Source of the DNA: Vicingus serpentipes
Lineage (GTDB): Bacteria; Bacteroidota; Bacteroidia; Flavobacteriales_E; Vicingaceae
NCBI RefSeq assembly: GCF_007993035.1
Contig: NZ_VOOS01000002.1
Span: forward strand, 124,001-188,000
Direction of reading: 5' to 3'
Length of the DNA stretch: 64,000 nucleotides
Both the position numbers and the translations under genes were made by a program. A model generated the notes under the pieces. The model had not been told where the DNA came from and did not search any database. It was given only the letters and a program-made list of their open reading frames with translations. Of the stretch, positions 16,107 to 24,589 are shown piece after piece. How positions within the stretch are numbered: the first letter of the stretch is position 1; every line of letters begins with the position of its first letter.

Positions 16107-17741
16107 CTATTTTAAATCAATTTGTTTTAAACTTTCAATTCTATTTCGATGCAGGAAAGCATCTATAGTTTCAAAATGTTCTATAACACGTTGATCTTTA
16201 AATTCAAACACTTTTTCTGACAATCCTTTAAGGAAATCTCTATCGTGCGAAACTAATATTAACGTACCATCAAAAGCTTTTAATGCTTCTTTTAGTACAT
16301 CCTTCGATTTTAAATCTAAATGATTTGTAGGCTCATCAAGTATTAACAAGTTAACTGGTTCTAATAATAATTTAACCATTGCCAACCTTGTTTTTTCACC
16401 GCCCGATAGCACACTTACTTTTTTATCAATATCATCACCTCCAAACATAAAACCACCTAATATGTTTTTTATTTGTGTTCTTATATCTCCTTCTGCAATT
16501 TGATCTATTGTTTGAAATATAGTTAAATCAGGATCTAATAAAGATGCTTGGTTTTGAGCAAAATAACCAACCTTAACATTATAACCCAACTCACATTTTC
16601 CATCATAATCTATCTCCCCTAATATGGCTTTAATCATTGTTGATTTTCCTTCACCGTTTCGCCCTACAAACGAAACTTTTTCTCCTCTAGAAATAGAAAA
16701 ATTGGCATCATTAAAAACTACATGATCTTCATATTTTTTAGATAATCCTTCAACTTTTACTGGATAATCACCAGATCTTATTGAAGGAGGAAATCTTAAT
16801 CTTAAAGCTGAAGTATCTATTTCATCAACCTTTATAATCTCCAATTTCTCCAGCATCCTTTCTCTAGAGTTTACTTGATTAGTTTTTGAGTAGGTTCCTT
16901 TAAAACGCTCAATAAAAGCCATGTTTTCAGCAATCATTTTTTGCTGTTCTTCGTAAGCTTTAATTTGATGAGCTCTTCTATCTTCTCTCAATTGTAAATA
17001 ATGGCTATAATTTGCTTTATAATCATAAATTCTACCCATTGTTACTTCAATTGTTCTATTAGTTATATTATCTATAAATGCTCTATCGTGAGAGATTACA
17101 ATTACAGCTTTTGCTTTATTAATTAAAAATTGTTCAAGCCATATAACTGATTCAATATCAATATGGTTAGTTGGCTCATCTAAAAGTATTAAGTCAGGTT
17201 TTTGAAGAAGTATTTTTGCTAATTCAATTCTCATTCTCCAACCCCCACTAAATTCTTTAGTTTGTCTTTGAAAATCTTCACGTTTAAAACCTAATCCTTG
17301 TAAAGCTTTTTCAACTTCAGCATCGTAATTTATATCTTCAATGGCATAATACTTTTCTCCTAAGTCACTTACTTTTTCAATAAGCGACATATATTCATCA
17401 GACTCATAATCGGTTCTGGTTTCAAGTTGCTTGTTCAATTCATCCATCTCGTCGCGCATTTTAAAAATGTGCTTAAAGGCTTTGGAAGCTTCCTCAAAAA
17501 CAGTACAATTATCCTCTGTTAATAAATGCTGAGGCAAATAAGCAATTACTGCATCTTTTGGACAATTTACTTTACCTTTTGTAGGGGTTTGTTCTCCAGC
17601 AATAATTTTCATCATTGTAGATTTTCCAGCACCATTCTTACCCATTAAGGCAATTTTATCTGTTTCATTTACAACAAAAGAAACATCTTTAAATAAAGTA
17701 TCTCCACTAAATTCTACGCATAGCCCGTCAACTGAAATCAT
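16107..17741 (-). CDS. ABC-F family ATPase (ribosome-associated)
   Basis: 544 residues with two ABC cassettes and no membrane domain. Walker A GKNGAGKST and GRNGEGKST; signatures FSGGWRMR and LSGGEKTR; Walker B LLDEPTNHIDIES and [11 protein letters not shown]. The interdomain linker (~235-310) is charged and helical, as in ABC-F translation factors that act on the ribosomal E site. Closest in layout to YheS/Uup-type members; exact subclass is uncertain. Codes for a housekeeping or antibiotic-protection role. Confidence 0.9.
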   Translation of the reverse strand: MISVDGLCVEFSGDTLFKDVSFVVNETDKIALMGKNGAGKSTMMKIIAGEQTPTKGKVNCPKDAVIAYLPQHLLTEDNCTVFEEASKAFKHIFKMRDEMDELNKQLETRTDYESDEYMSLIEKVSDLGEKYYAIEDINYDAEVEKALQGLGFKREDFQRQTKEFSGGWRMRIELAKILLQKPDLILLDEPTNHIDIESVIWLEQFLINKAKAVIVISHDRAFIDNITNRTIEVTMGRIYDYKANYSHYLQLREDRRAHQIKAYEEQQKMIAENMAFIERFKGTYSKTNQVNSRERMLEKLEIIKVDEIDTSALRLRFPPSIRSGDYPVKVEGLSKKYEDHVVFNDANFSISRGEKVSFVGRNGEGKSTMIKAILGEIDYDGKCELGYNVKVGYFAQNQASLLDPDLTIFQTIDQIAEGDIRTQIKNILGGFMFGGDDIDKKVSVLSGGEKTRLAMVKLLLEPVNLLILDEPTNHLDLKSKDVLKEALKAFDGTLILVSHDRDFLKGLSEKVFEFKDQRVIEHFETIDAFLHRNRIESLKQIDLK

Positions 17742-17762
17742 ATTTTATATTTTAAAGAAAAA

Positions 17763-17915
17763 TTAATCTAAAGCTCTTTTTGTAACATAAAGTCTCCATC
17801 CAAAAATAGCAAGTTGAATTTTAGATGCTTTACTTAAATCAAGACGTTGTTTAGTAAAACTAGGCAGCAAAGCTTTGTTTAGTTTTGCTAATAGCTTAAA
17901 AAATGAACTTTTCAT
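17763..17915 (-). CDS. 50-residue basic conserved-type small protein
   Basis: Short frame MKSSFFKLLAKLNKALLPSF ... GWRLYVTKRALD. It is basic and amphipathic, without signal peptide. Short proteins of this look are common in Bacteroidota, where they are sometimes labelled 'SsrA-binding protein' without good grounds. It lies 21 bases before... the ABC-F stop side is downstream: the ABC-F gene begins at 17741, so the two probably share a transcript. Confidence 0.55.
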   Translation of the reverse strand: MKSSFFKLLAKLNKALLPSFTKQRLDLSKASKIQLAIFGWRLYVTKRALD

Positions 17916-18017
17916 AGATATTATTTTGCCTTTTCAGGTCTGTTGATTGTTCAATTTTGCGAATTTAGAGATATTCTTAGATATACTATCTAAAATTTGA
18001 ACAAGAAGTTTTTTTGT

Positions 18018-18025
18018 TAACTTCG
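18018..18025 (+). promoter_or_regulatory. Promoter element of the gene at 18046
   Basis: TAACTTCG is a near-consensus -7 box with a TTG (17997-17999) 18 bases upstream, matching the expected -33/-7 spacing. Confidence 0.4.
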
Positions 18026-18045
18026 TTTATATTCAAACTCACATT

Positions 18046-18555
18046 ATGAAATTTATTTTAACGTCTACCCTATTATTTTTAACGTTATCGTTACTTAGTC
18101 AAGCTCAAGATGAAAACTTTTATTTAGCAGACAGTAAAATTAGCTGGAGTAAAGCTTATAAAACAGATAAAACTAAAGAGCAAGTGTTTAAATATTTTGA
18201 AGATTCTGAATTGTTTAACGAATTCAAAATAATAAACGATCAAATTTTTGCAGTTTTAAAACCACATGCTACAAACCCTAAAATTACGGGTGTTGCTGGA
18301 GTTCATAAAATTGTGAACGATAACGATTTTAAAGGAGATGTTTCAATTGTTTATCTAGCTAAAGAAAAAGAATACGTAGTTACTTTTGAGAAATTAAAGT
18401 TTGTAGGAAGAGGTAATTATTTTAAGAAAAAAGAAGAACAATTATTTGAAGATCATTTCTTACAAAAAGATATTAGTGAATATCGATTATACTTTTTGAA
18501 GAAACCAAAAACGGTTTACAATCAAACTTTTGATAAAATATTTATCATAAAATAA
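18046..18555 (+). CDS. Secreted protein of unknown function
   Basis: 169 residues with an N-terminal signal peptide (MKFILTSTLLFLTLSLLSQAQ). The mature part is mixed alpha/beta and lacks cysteines or recognised motifs (ISWSKAYKTDKTKEQVFKYF; YRLYFLKKPKTVYNQTFDKI). Probably periplasmic. It stands alone with its own promoter and ends in a strong terminator hairpin overlapping the stop codon. Confidence 0.65.
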   Translation: MKFILTSTLLFLTLSLLSQAQDENFYLADSKISWSKAYKTDKTKEQVFKYFEDSELFNEFKIINDQIFAVLKPHATNPKITGVAGVHKIVNDNDFKGDVSIVYLAKEKEYVVTFEKLKFVGRGNYFKKKEEQLFEDHFLQKDISEYRLYFLKKPKTVYNQTFDKIFIIK

Positions 18556-18585
18556 AAAAGACGCACTCAATTGTGCGTCTTTTTT
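18554..18585. terminator. Bidirectional intrinsic terminator
   Basis: Stem GACGCAC (18560-18566) / GTGCGTC (18573-18579), loop TCAATT, with an A6 tract on the left and T6 on the right. It can serve both the rightward gene ending at 18555 and the leftward CotH gene ending at 18607. Confidence 0.85.
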
Positions 18586-18606
18586 ATTACTAACTAAAAG
18601 TTAAGT

Positions 18607-20868
18607 TTAATTAACCATTACCTTTCCAACTTTAGTTTTTGTTTTAACTAGGTAAATACCTTTACCCCATGTTGCAATATTAATTTGATATTGTTGACTT
18701 ATAGATTTTGAAGTATAAACTTTTGTTCCTAATAAATTGTATATTTCAAATTCAGTATCTTCGTTATTTTCAAAAACAATATTTAAAATATCATTTGTTG
18801 GATTAGGGTATATTTCAAAATCATTTTTCATAACTTCATTTTCAATTATCCCTATCGGATTATTGTTATTAAAAGAACTAAAGGTTGGATTCATTTGTGT
18901 AAAAGGACCTGTTCCATTTGGAAATCGACCATAAGTTACGTCAGTTGTTTGAGTTGAGAATGAAATTTCATCTATCACATTCCCAGTAGCATCAGATAAA
19001 TAAAGAGATTCTCCACTCCCCGATAATTTAAAATTAGCATGTAATCCTGTTTGTAAAGTGTCTTTATCAGCCCAAACAATTAGATAATCATTTGCACTAA
19101 TTACTGTTCCTGTAGGGAAAGTCCATTGTGTCAAATTAGATGCATCATCTGATAAATAATAACCACTAATATCAATACTTGATGTTGTATTGTTAAAAAA
19201 CTCAATCCAATCATCAAACTCTCCATTATCATCTGCATGAATTGTAGCATTTGAAGCGGATAATTCATTTATTACAACATCAGAACCTACCGCTAAAGTA
19301 TAAAATTCAAACTCAGCTCTTTCTGGAGAAAACATTCCTGCTTGACTATTTTCTGCATAAATATAGTATTCAACTTCTGACGCTCCAATTGTAATATCTG
19401 CTCCAAAAACACCATCACCAGCAGCACCATCATTGTGAGCTCCATCATCAAACATTTCTACCTTTTGAAAAACATCAGGATTTGTTAATCTGTATCCTAA
19501 ATAAACATAAGTTGGCGTATTATTAACTTCTGCAGTAATTGTTATTGTTGAATTTCCATTTACTGTAGCTGGTGTAGTTATGTTTGAGATTGTTGGTGCA
19601 ACATAATTGTATGTCGTTAATCCTTGTAAATAGCTTTTTCTCCCATCTAAAATTTGAGAAATACCATATTTAGCATTTGGCCCTGTTCCAACAGCCGAAG
19701 TAAGATTTGTATTAAAGTAAGAATAACTATAAAATGGAGATGGTTCATTTTGAACATCAACATCAATCAATGCTTGCAGTGCTTGCCCATCTGTAAAATA
19801 GTTGTTAGTTGTTATGTTTTCTTCAACTATAGTCTTAACATGCGCAACATACATTTTTTTGTAAGATGGATTATCAAGAATAGCTTTTACTAGTGGGAAT
19901 TGAGTATCACCATCTCTTAAAAACATATCCATTTGAGTTAAAGAAGTAACACCTCCTCCTCCAGGACCAACTCCGCTAGAAATCATTGTAAATCCACCTA
20001 TGCTTTCATTTAAATCCCAAATTATTGGAAGCATTCTATCGTTATCATCTTTTATTAAGTAATAGTTTTGTTGAAATGCACCAATATAACTATCTAAGTT
20101 TACCATTACATTATCAAAAGCTAACATCCAAATTGCTCGATCTAAATCAAGAAAGGATTCTAAATTTGAAGTATTATTTAGTAGGTTATTAGTAAAAGTT
20201 GGCATTTCAGCCCAACCAAAATCAGATTTTAATTCATAGCTATCATAATACAAACTACTATCTGTTCCTAAATATTCTAATGTAGGTAATGTTGTCACAC
20301 CTGGTCCTGCCCCTGCTGGAGGATTACATTTAAAACGAGTATTATTTTTACCTGCATGTACATATCTTTTTTGATAATCACTGTTAATAGATTCTGAACT
20401 ACTATAAACACCATAATAAGTTCCATTTATTGTAACTGTAGCAAAATTGGACAAAGGCATATCCATATATTGTCTTCCTATCTTATATGATAAGACTTCT
20501 CTAACATAAGATGGATCTTTACCTATATTGGACAATTTTAATGTTGTAAATCCATCATAATCTTGTTTAATGGTATATTCTAAATCAATATTTAGAGGGT
20601 TTTTAAAATTTGATGAACTATAAGTACTGTTTCCCTTATATTTTACACCTACACTGTCAAACGTAATTCCATTTATAATTGCTGTTGCTAATAGTCGTTC
20701 ACCAAGATCATTATTGTAATAAGTATCTAAAGTTGAATTCCAATTTGCATCCCAAAAAGTTAATTCAATTGAAGTTACATTATCTAGATCATATAAATCT
20801 TGTGCTTTTAAATTGGAAGAAATTGATATTAAGCCAATCAACAGTCCCTTTAACAAAGTTTTTTTCAT
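18607..20868 (-). CDS. CotH-like/lamin-tail-domain protein with T9SS sorting signal
   Basis: 753 residues. Signal peptide 1-22 (ends LKAQ). A CotH kinase-like domain spans ~30-400 (VGVKYKGNSTYS, VREVLSYKIGRQ, INGTYYGVYSSSE, IIWDLNESIGGF). Lamin-tail domain ~530-640 (VVINELSASNATIHADDNGE, WIEFFNNTTSSIDISGYYLS). A type IX C-terminal domain follows (FEIYPNPTNDILNIVFEN ... KGIYLVKTKTKVGKVMVN). It should be exported and surface-anchored or released. CotH proteins can phosphorylate proteins (family knowledge); activity here is inference. Confidence 0.92.
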   Translation of the reverse strand: MKKTLLKGLLIGLISISSNLKAQDLYDLDNVTSIELTFWDANWNSTLDTYYNNDLGERLLATAIINGITFDSVGVKYKGNSTYSSSNFKNPLNIDLEYTIKQDYDGFTTLKLSNIGKDPSYVREVLSYKIGRQYMDMPLSNFATVTINGTYYGVYSSSESINSDYQKRYVHAGKNNTRFKCNPPAGAGPGVTTLPTLEYLGTDSSLYYDSYELKSDFGWAEMPTFTNNLLNNTSNLESFLDLDRAIWMLAFDNVMVNLDSYIGAFQQNYYLIKDDNDRMLPIIWDLNESIGGFTMISSGVGPGGGGVTSLTQMDMFLRDGDTQFPLVKAILDNPSYKKMYVAHVKTIVEENITTNNYFTDGQALQALIDVDVQNEPSPFYSYSYFNTNLTSAVGTGPNAKYGISQILDGRKSYLQGLTTYNYVAPTISNITTPATVNGNSTITITAEVNNTPTYVYLGYRLTNPDVFQKVEMFDDGAHNDGAAGDGVFGADITIGASEVEYYIYAENSQAGMFSPERAEFEFYTLAVGSDVVINELSASNATIHADDNGEFDDWIEFFNNTTSSIDISGYYLSDDASNLTQWTFPTGTVISANDYLIVWADKDTLQTGLHANFKLSGSGESLYLSDATGNVIDEISFSTQTTDVTYGRFPNGTGPFTQMNPTFSSFNNNNPIGIIENEVMKNDFEIYPNPTNDILNIVFENNEDTEFEIYNLLGTKVYTSKSISQQYQINIATWGKGIYLVKTKTKVGKVMVN

Positions 20869-20966
20869 AATTATTTTTATTTATAATTATTTAGACGACA
20901 CAAAAAACTATATCCTTCTTTATAATTATATTTTTTATTTAATGATAAATCAAATCCGGATATGTT

Positions 20967-20974
20967 TACTTTCG
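20967..20974 (+). promoter_or_regulatory. Promoter element of EamA transporter gene
   Basis: TACTTTCG, one base from the TAnnTTTG consensus, seven bases before ATG 20982. Confidence 0.35.
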
Positions 20975-20981
20975 CAGCAAA

Positions 20982-21899
20982 ATGGAATTGCTTAAAAAAC
21001 ATACGAATTTTTTACCCATTGGAGCCATATTTTTATGCTGTTTAATATGGGGTACAACCTTTAGTATTGTTAAAGGAGCTTCAACTATAATTGACCCCTA
21101 TTTACTCTCTATTTTAAGAAACTTAATTGCCGTTTTAATTTTAGGAGTTTATCTATTTTTAAAAAAAGATTACAAACCTTTTCTTAATAAAACTTCACTT
21201 ATATATGGCTTTATTTTAGGAGTATTATTGGGAGCAATTTATGTAATTCAAACAACAGGCTTAATTTTCACTTCATCAAACCATAGTGCTTTTATTAGTT
21301 GTTCAGCTGTAATTATGGCTCCTATTTTAATGTATTTTTTAGGATGGCAAAAGTTTACCAAGAAGCAAGTTGTCTCAATTTCTATTGTGACTGTTGGGTT
21401 ATTTTATTTAACTATAAAATCAACTTTTGGAGAAATTAATATTGGAGACATAATTACTTTTGTAGCAGCAATTATTTGTGCTTTTCATCTTGTTTTATCT
21501 GGTCATTATGTGCGTAAGGTCGATTTTATGGGATTAATATTTTACCAATTTTTCTTTGCATTTTTAGCTTCACTTATCGGATTAATTATCAGCCAATCTT
21601 TTCAAAATTTCCCTCCAATTTTATTAAAACAAGAAGCAATATTTAATGTTTTGTATCTAGGTATTTTAGGTACAACATTTTGCTTTTTTGTAACTGTTTG
21701 GGCTCAAAAATATGTCAGCACGGTTTATACGGCTTTAATATTTTCTTTAGAACCTCTTTTTGCTTCAATTACCAATTACTTTGTTTTAGCTGAAGGATTT
21801 ACTGATAGAGAATACTTTGGGGCAAGCCTTATTTTATTAGGATTAATTGTGTACTCTGTTCGATTTAGAAGAAAAACTAAATTAACTCAAGCGTTTTAG
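20982..21899 (+). CDS. EamA/DMT-family transporter
   Basis: 305 residues with ten hydrophobic helices in two EamA repeats (FLCCLIWGTTFSIVKGAS at the start; LGILGTTFCFFVTVWAQKYV in the second). Usual DMT size. Likely exports a small metabolite or amino acid across the inner membrane; substrate unknown. It overlaps the convergent kinase gene by 23 bases at the 3' end. Confidence 0.88.
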   Translation: MELLKKHTNFLPIGAIFLCCLIWGTTFSIVKGASTIIDPYLLSILRNLIAVLILGVYLFLKKDYKPFLNKTSLIYGFILGVLLGAIYVIQTTGLIFTSSNHSAFISCSAVIMAPILMYFLGWQKFTKKQVVSISIVTVGLFYLTIKSTFGEINIGDIITFVAAIICAFHLVLSGHYVRKVDFMGLIFYQFFFAFLASLIGLIISQSFQNFPPILLKQEAIFNVLYLGILGTTFCFFVTVWAQKYVSTVYTALIFSLEPLFASITNYFVLAEGFTDREYFGASLILLGLIVYSVRFRRKTKLTQAF

Positions 21900-22848
21900 T
21901 TAGTAATTGATAACTATAACGGTTTAATTTCTGGTGAGTTGGCATCCAACCTAACAAAAACCGTGTAAAATCAGTCCAAGCAATTGGATATAAATACCTC
22001 CATTCCTTTTCTAGTTCACTAAAATTTATTGAGCTATTATTTTTTAGTAAAGCTTGTTTTAATTCTTTAAAATAGAAATCAAGTAATTCAGATTCATGTT
22101 TTTCACACTCATCATCACTTAAACAACTTCCCATTAAATAGATGACATCTTTTATTCCGCAACCACCACCTACATACTGAAAATCAACTACTGCAACATA
22201 CTTCAAATCTTTACTAAAACAAAAGTTGGCAACTTTAGCATCGCCATGAACAAAGGTTTGAAACTTACAGCTGTTTAATTTTTCATCAATTAAATGCGCT
22301 GCTTCTTTTAGTTCAATATTCTTCATCACCTCTAACTCATCTGGACGAGTTGCTAAATTCCAATACGTTCCAACCTCCCATAAATTAGTTGGTTTTGTAT
22401 TCATAAATATGGCATGAAAATTAGCCAGCCACTTTAAACAAATCTTTATTTCATTTTTGTTTAAACTTGACTTTCTGATAGGAAATCCAGAAGCATCTAA
22501 GTCCTCTAAAAGGATGAGCAGTTCATTGTTTTCTTCAGCAGAATAATAGTGCTTTGCAATACGACAATCTTCATTGCTGTTGTTTGCATAATTAGTATAC
22601 CAATAGGATTCTACTTTATAAGATTTTACTTTTCGTTGATGTGAGTTATTTGTATTCCATCCACGAGGGTGGTTAGCTTGAATTGGAAGAATAATGTTTT
22701 TAGCAATTACCGTTTTAGTTTGACTACCTATTAATTCAAGTCTTGAAAGTTTACCATAACCACTCCAAAGCGATTGTACAACTTCAAGTTCTTTTATTGA
22801 TGAAGCATTAAATAACTTCTCAACTATTTCTTCAAACTTTTTATTCAT
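21877..22848 (-). CDS. APH-like (aminoglycoside phosphotransferase fold) small-molecule kinase
   Basis: 323 residues. The phosphotransferase loop FVHGDAKVANFCFSKD carries the catalytic Asp, and VAVVDFQYVGGGCGIKDVIY is the metal-binding DFG-like segment. This Asp-Phe-Gln and GGC-type layout resembles ecdysteroid-kinase-like/DUF1679 and choline-kinase-like proteins more than resistance enzymes. Its ATG overlaps the ABC exporter stop (TAATG), so it is translationally coupled to that gene. Substrate unknown. Confidence 0.75.
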   Translation of the reverse strand: MNKKFEEIVEKLFNASSIKELEVVQSLWSGYGKLSRLELIGSQTKTVIAKNIILPIQANHPRGWNTNNSHQRKVKSYKVESYWYTNYANNSNEDCRIAKHYYSAEENNELLILLEDLDASGFPIRKSSLNKNEIKICLKWLANFHAIFMNTKPTNLWEVGTYWNLATRPDELEVMKNIELKEAAHLIDEKLNSCKFQTFVHGDAKVANFCFSKDLKYVAVVDFQYVGGGCGIKDVIYLMGSCLSDDECEKHESELLDFYFKELKQALLKNNSSINFSELEKEWRYLYPIAWTDFTRFLLGWMPTHQKLNRYSYQLLTKTLELI

Positions 22849-24584
22849 TAAATCCTTGCTTGATAAGTAAATAGCTCATGGTATCTACCTTTCAACTTTA
22901 TCAACTCATTATGATTTCCTTTCTCTTTAATCTCGCCATTTTCAACAACCAAAATTTGGTCAGCTTTACGAATAGTACTTAATCGGTGAGCAATTACAAA
23001 AGTGGTTCTACCCTCCATTAATTTAGACAAGCTCTCTTGAATTAATGCTTCACTTTCGGTATCTAAATTAGAAGTCGCTTCATCTAATATTAATATTTTT
23101 GGATTTGCTAAAACAGCTCTAGCAATAGCAATACGTTGGCGTTGCCCACCAGAAAGTTTAACACCTCTTTCTCCAATTACGGTTTCTAAACCTAACTCAA
23201 AACGGTCTGTAAATTCATTTACATAAGCAACTTTTACAGCTTCCTGTATTGCTTCCTCAGTAGAATTTGGTCTTGGAAAAGTTATATTCTCTCGGATAGT
23301 TCCTTCAAATAAAAAGTCGTCTTGCAACACCACTCCCAAATGTTGTCTGTAACTATTTAAAGTAGCTGTAGCTAAATCATGTCCATCTATTGTAATTTTT
23401 CCTGAATCTGGAATTAAAAAAGAGGAAACTAAGCTTGCAATAGTACTTTTGCCCGAACCAGAAGAGCCAACCAAAGCTGTTACTGAACCTTGAGGCGCGT
23501 CTATAGAAATATTTTTAATTACCTCTTTATCTTCTTCGTAAGCAAAAGAAACATTCTCAAATTTAATATCTCCTTTCAAGTCTTTTAACTCATGGACACG
23601 TTGCGCTAAATCATGTTCAGATTCCATATTCATAATTTCTTCCGTTCTATCCAATCCTGCAAAGCCTTCTGTTAACTGACTACCAATATTGCTCATTTGT
23701 ACTATTGGAGCAATCATAAATCCTAAATACAAGGTAAATGCTAAAAAGTCTCCAAAAGTTAATTCATCATTCATAATCATATAACCACCTATCCCCATAA
23801 TTCCAGCAGAAGCTAAACCTAGCAATAAAGTAGCTGAACTAGTTACAATTGCAGTAGATGTTAAACTGGTTTTTACATTGTTATACAATTTATTCACTCC
23901 TGTTTCAAAGGCTTTAATTTCTTGTTGTTCTGCATTAAAGCCCTTTACAACTCTTACACCGTTTAATGTTTCCGTTAATCGGCCTGTAACTTCTGCATTT
24001 ATTTTACCACGCTCTCTAAATATTGGACGAATAAAACCAAAAGCTTTCATAGCTACAAAACCAAAAATAGCTACAGGAATTAGCACGTAAGCCGTCATCA
24101 TTGGACTTATTTTAATTAATAAAATAAGTGAAATAATAGAAGTTAATGACCCTCCAACTAATTGAACCAATCCTGTTCCTACTAAATTTCTCACTCCTTC
24201 TACATCACTCATAATTCGAGAAACTAATTCACCAGATTTACTATTATCAAAGAAGTTAATTGGCAAGCTCAATACCTTTTGCTGAACTTTAACTCTTAAT
24301 TGAGCTATTAAATGTTGTGCTTCAACACTTAGTAACCGAGTTAAAGCAAATGAAGTAATAGCCTGAACCACAATTGCGCCTGCAACCCATAAAATAATGG
24401 TGTAGAGTTTATCAAAATCTTTGTTTACAATTACGTCATCCATTAAGTACTTTGATGCTCCAGGCAATACCAAACTTGCCAAACGACTTATTACAATAAG
24501 TAATAACCCTACAAAAAGTAATTTTTTACGTGGCCAAATAATAGTTTTGAATACACTTGCAATAGATACTTTATTTTTACTCAT
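22848..24584 (-). CDS. ABC exporter, fused membrane and ATPase domains (MsbA-like)
   Basis: 578 residues. Six membrane helices lie in the first ~320 residues and an ATPase domain in the last ~240. Walker A GSSGSGKST, Q-loop VVLQDDFLFEGTIREN, signature LSGGQRQRIAIARA, Walker B ILILDEATSNLD and H-loop VIAHRLSTI. Half-size transporter, so it should dimerise. Lipid, peptide or drug export is possible. It lies 5 bases after HrpB and is coupled to the downstream kinase. Confidence 0.9.
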   Translation of the reverse strand: MSKNKVSIASVFKTIIWPRKKLLFVGLLLIVISRLASLVLPGASKYLMDDVIVNKDFDKLYTIILWVAGAIVVQAITSFALTRLLSVEAQHLIAQLRVKVQQKVLSLPINFFDNSKSGELVSRIMSDVEGVRNLVGTGLVQLVGGSLTSIISLILLIKISPMMTAYVLIPVAIFGFVAMKAFGFIRPIFRERGKINAEVTGRLTETLNGVRVVKGFNAEQQEIKAFETGVNKLYNNVKTSLTSTAIVTSSATLLLGLASAGIMGIGGYMIMNDELTFGDFLAFTLYLGFMIAPIVQMSNIGSQLTEGFAGLDRTEEIMNMESEHDLAQRVHELKDLKGDIKFENVSFAYEEDKEVIKNISIDAPQGSVTALVGSSGSGKSTIASLVSSFLIPDSGKITIDGHDLATATLNSYRQHLGVVLQDDFLFEGTIRENITFPRPNSTEEAIQEAVKVAYVNEFTDRFELGLETVIGERGVKLSGGQRQRIAIARAVLANPKILILDEATSNLDTESEALIQESLSKLMEGRTTFVIAHRLSTIRKADQILVVENGEIKEKGNHNELIKLKGRYHELFTYQARI

Positions 24585-24589
24585 ATTTC

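Noticed and set aside
20813-20995. Plus-strand 60-residue frame across the start of the CotH gene
   Set aside because: Runs over the opposite gene's signal peptide and the EamA promoter and start; no protein-like features.
21877-22848. Aminoglycoside resistance gene
   Set aside because: The APH fold is clear, but the motifs (HGDAKVANF, VDFQYVGGGCG) resemble ecdysteroid-kinase-like and choline-kinase-like proteins; resistance is not supported.
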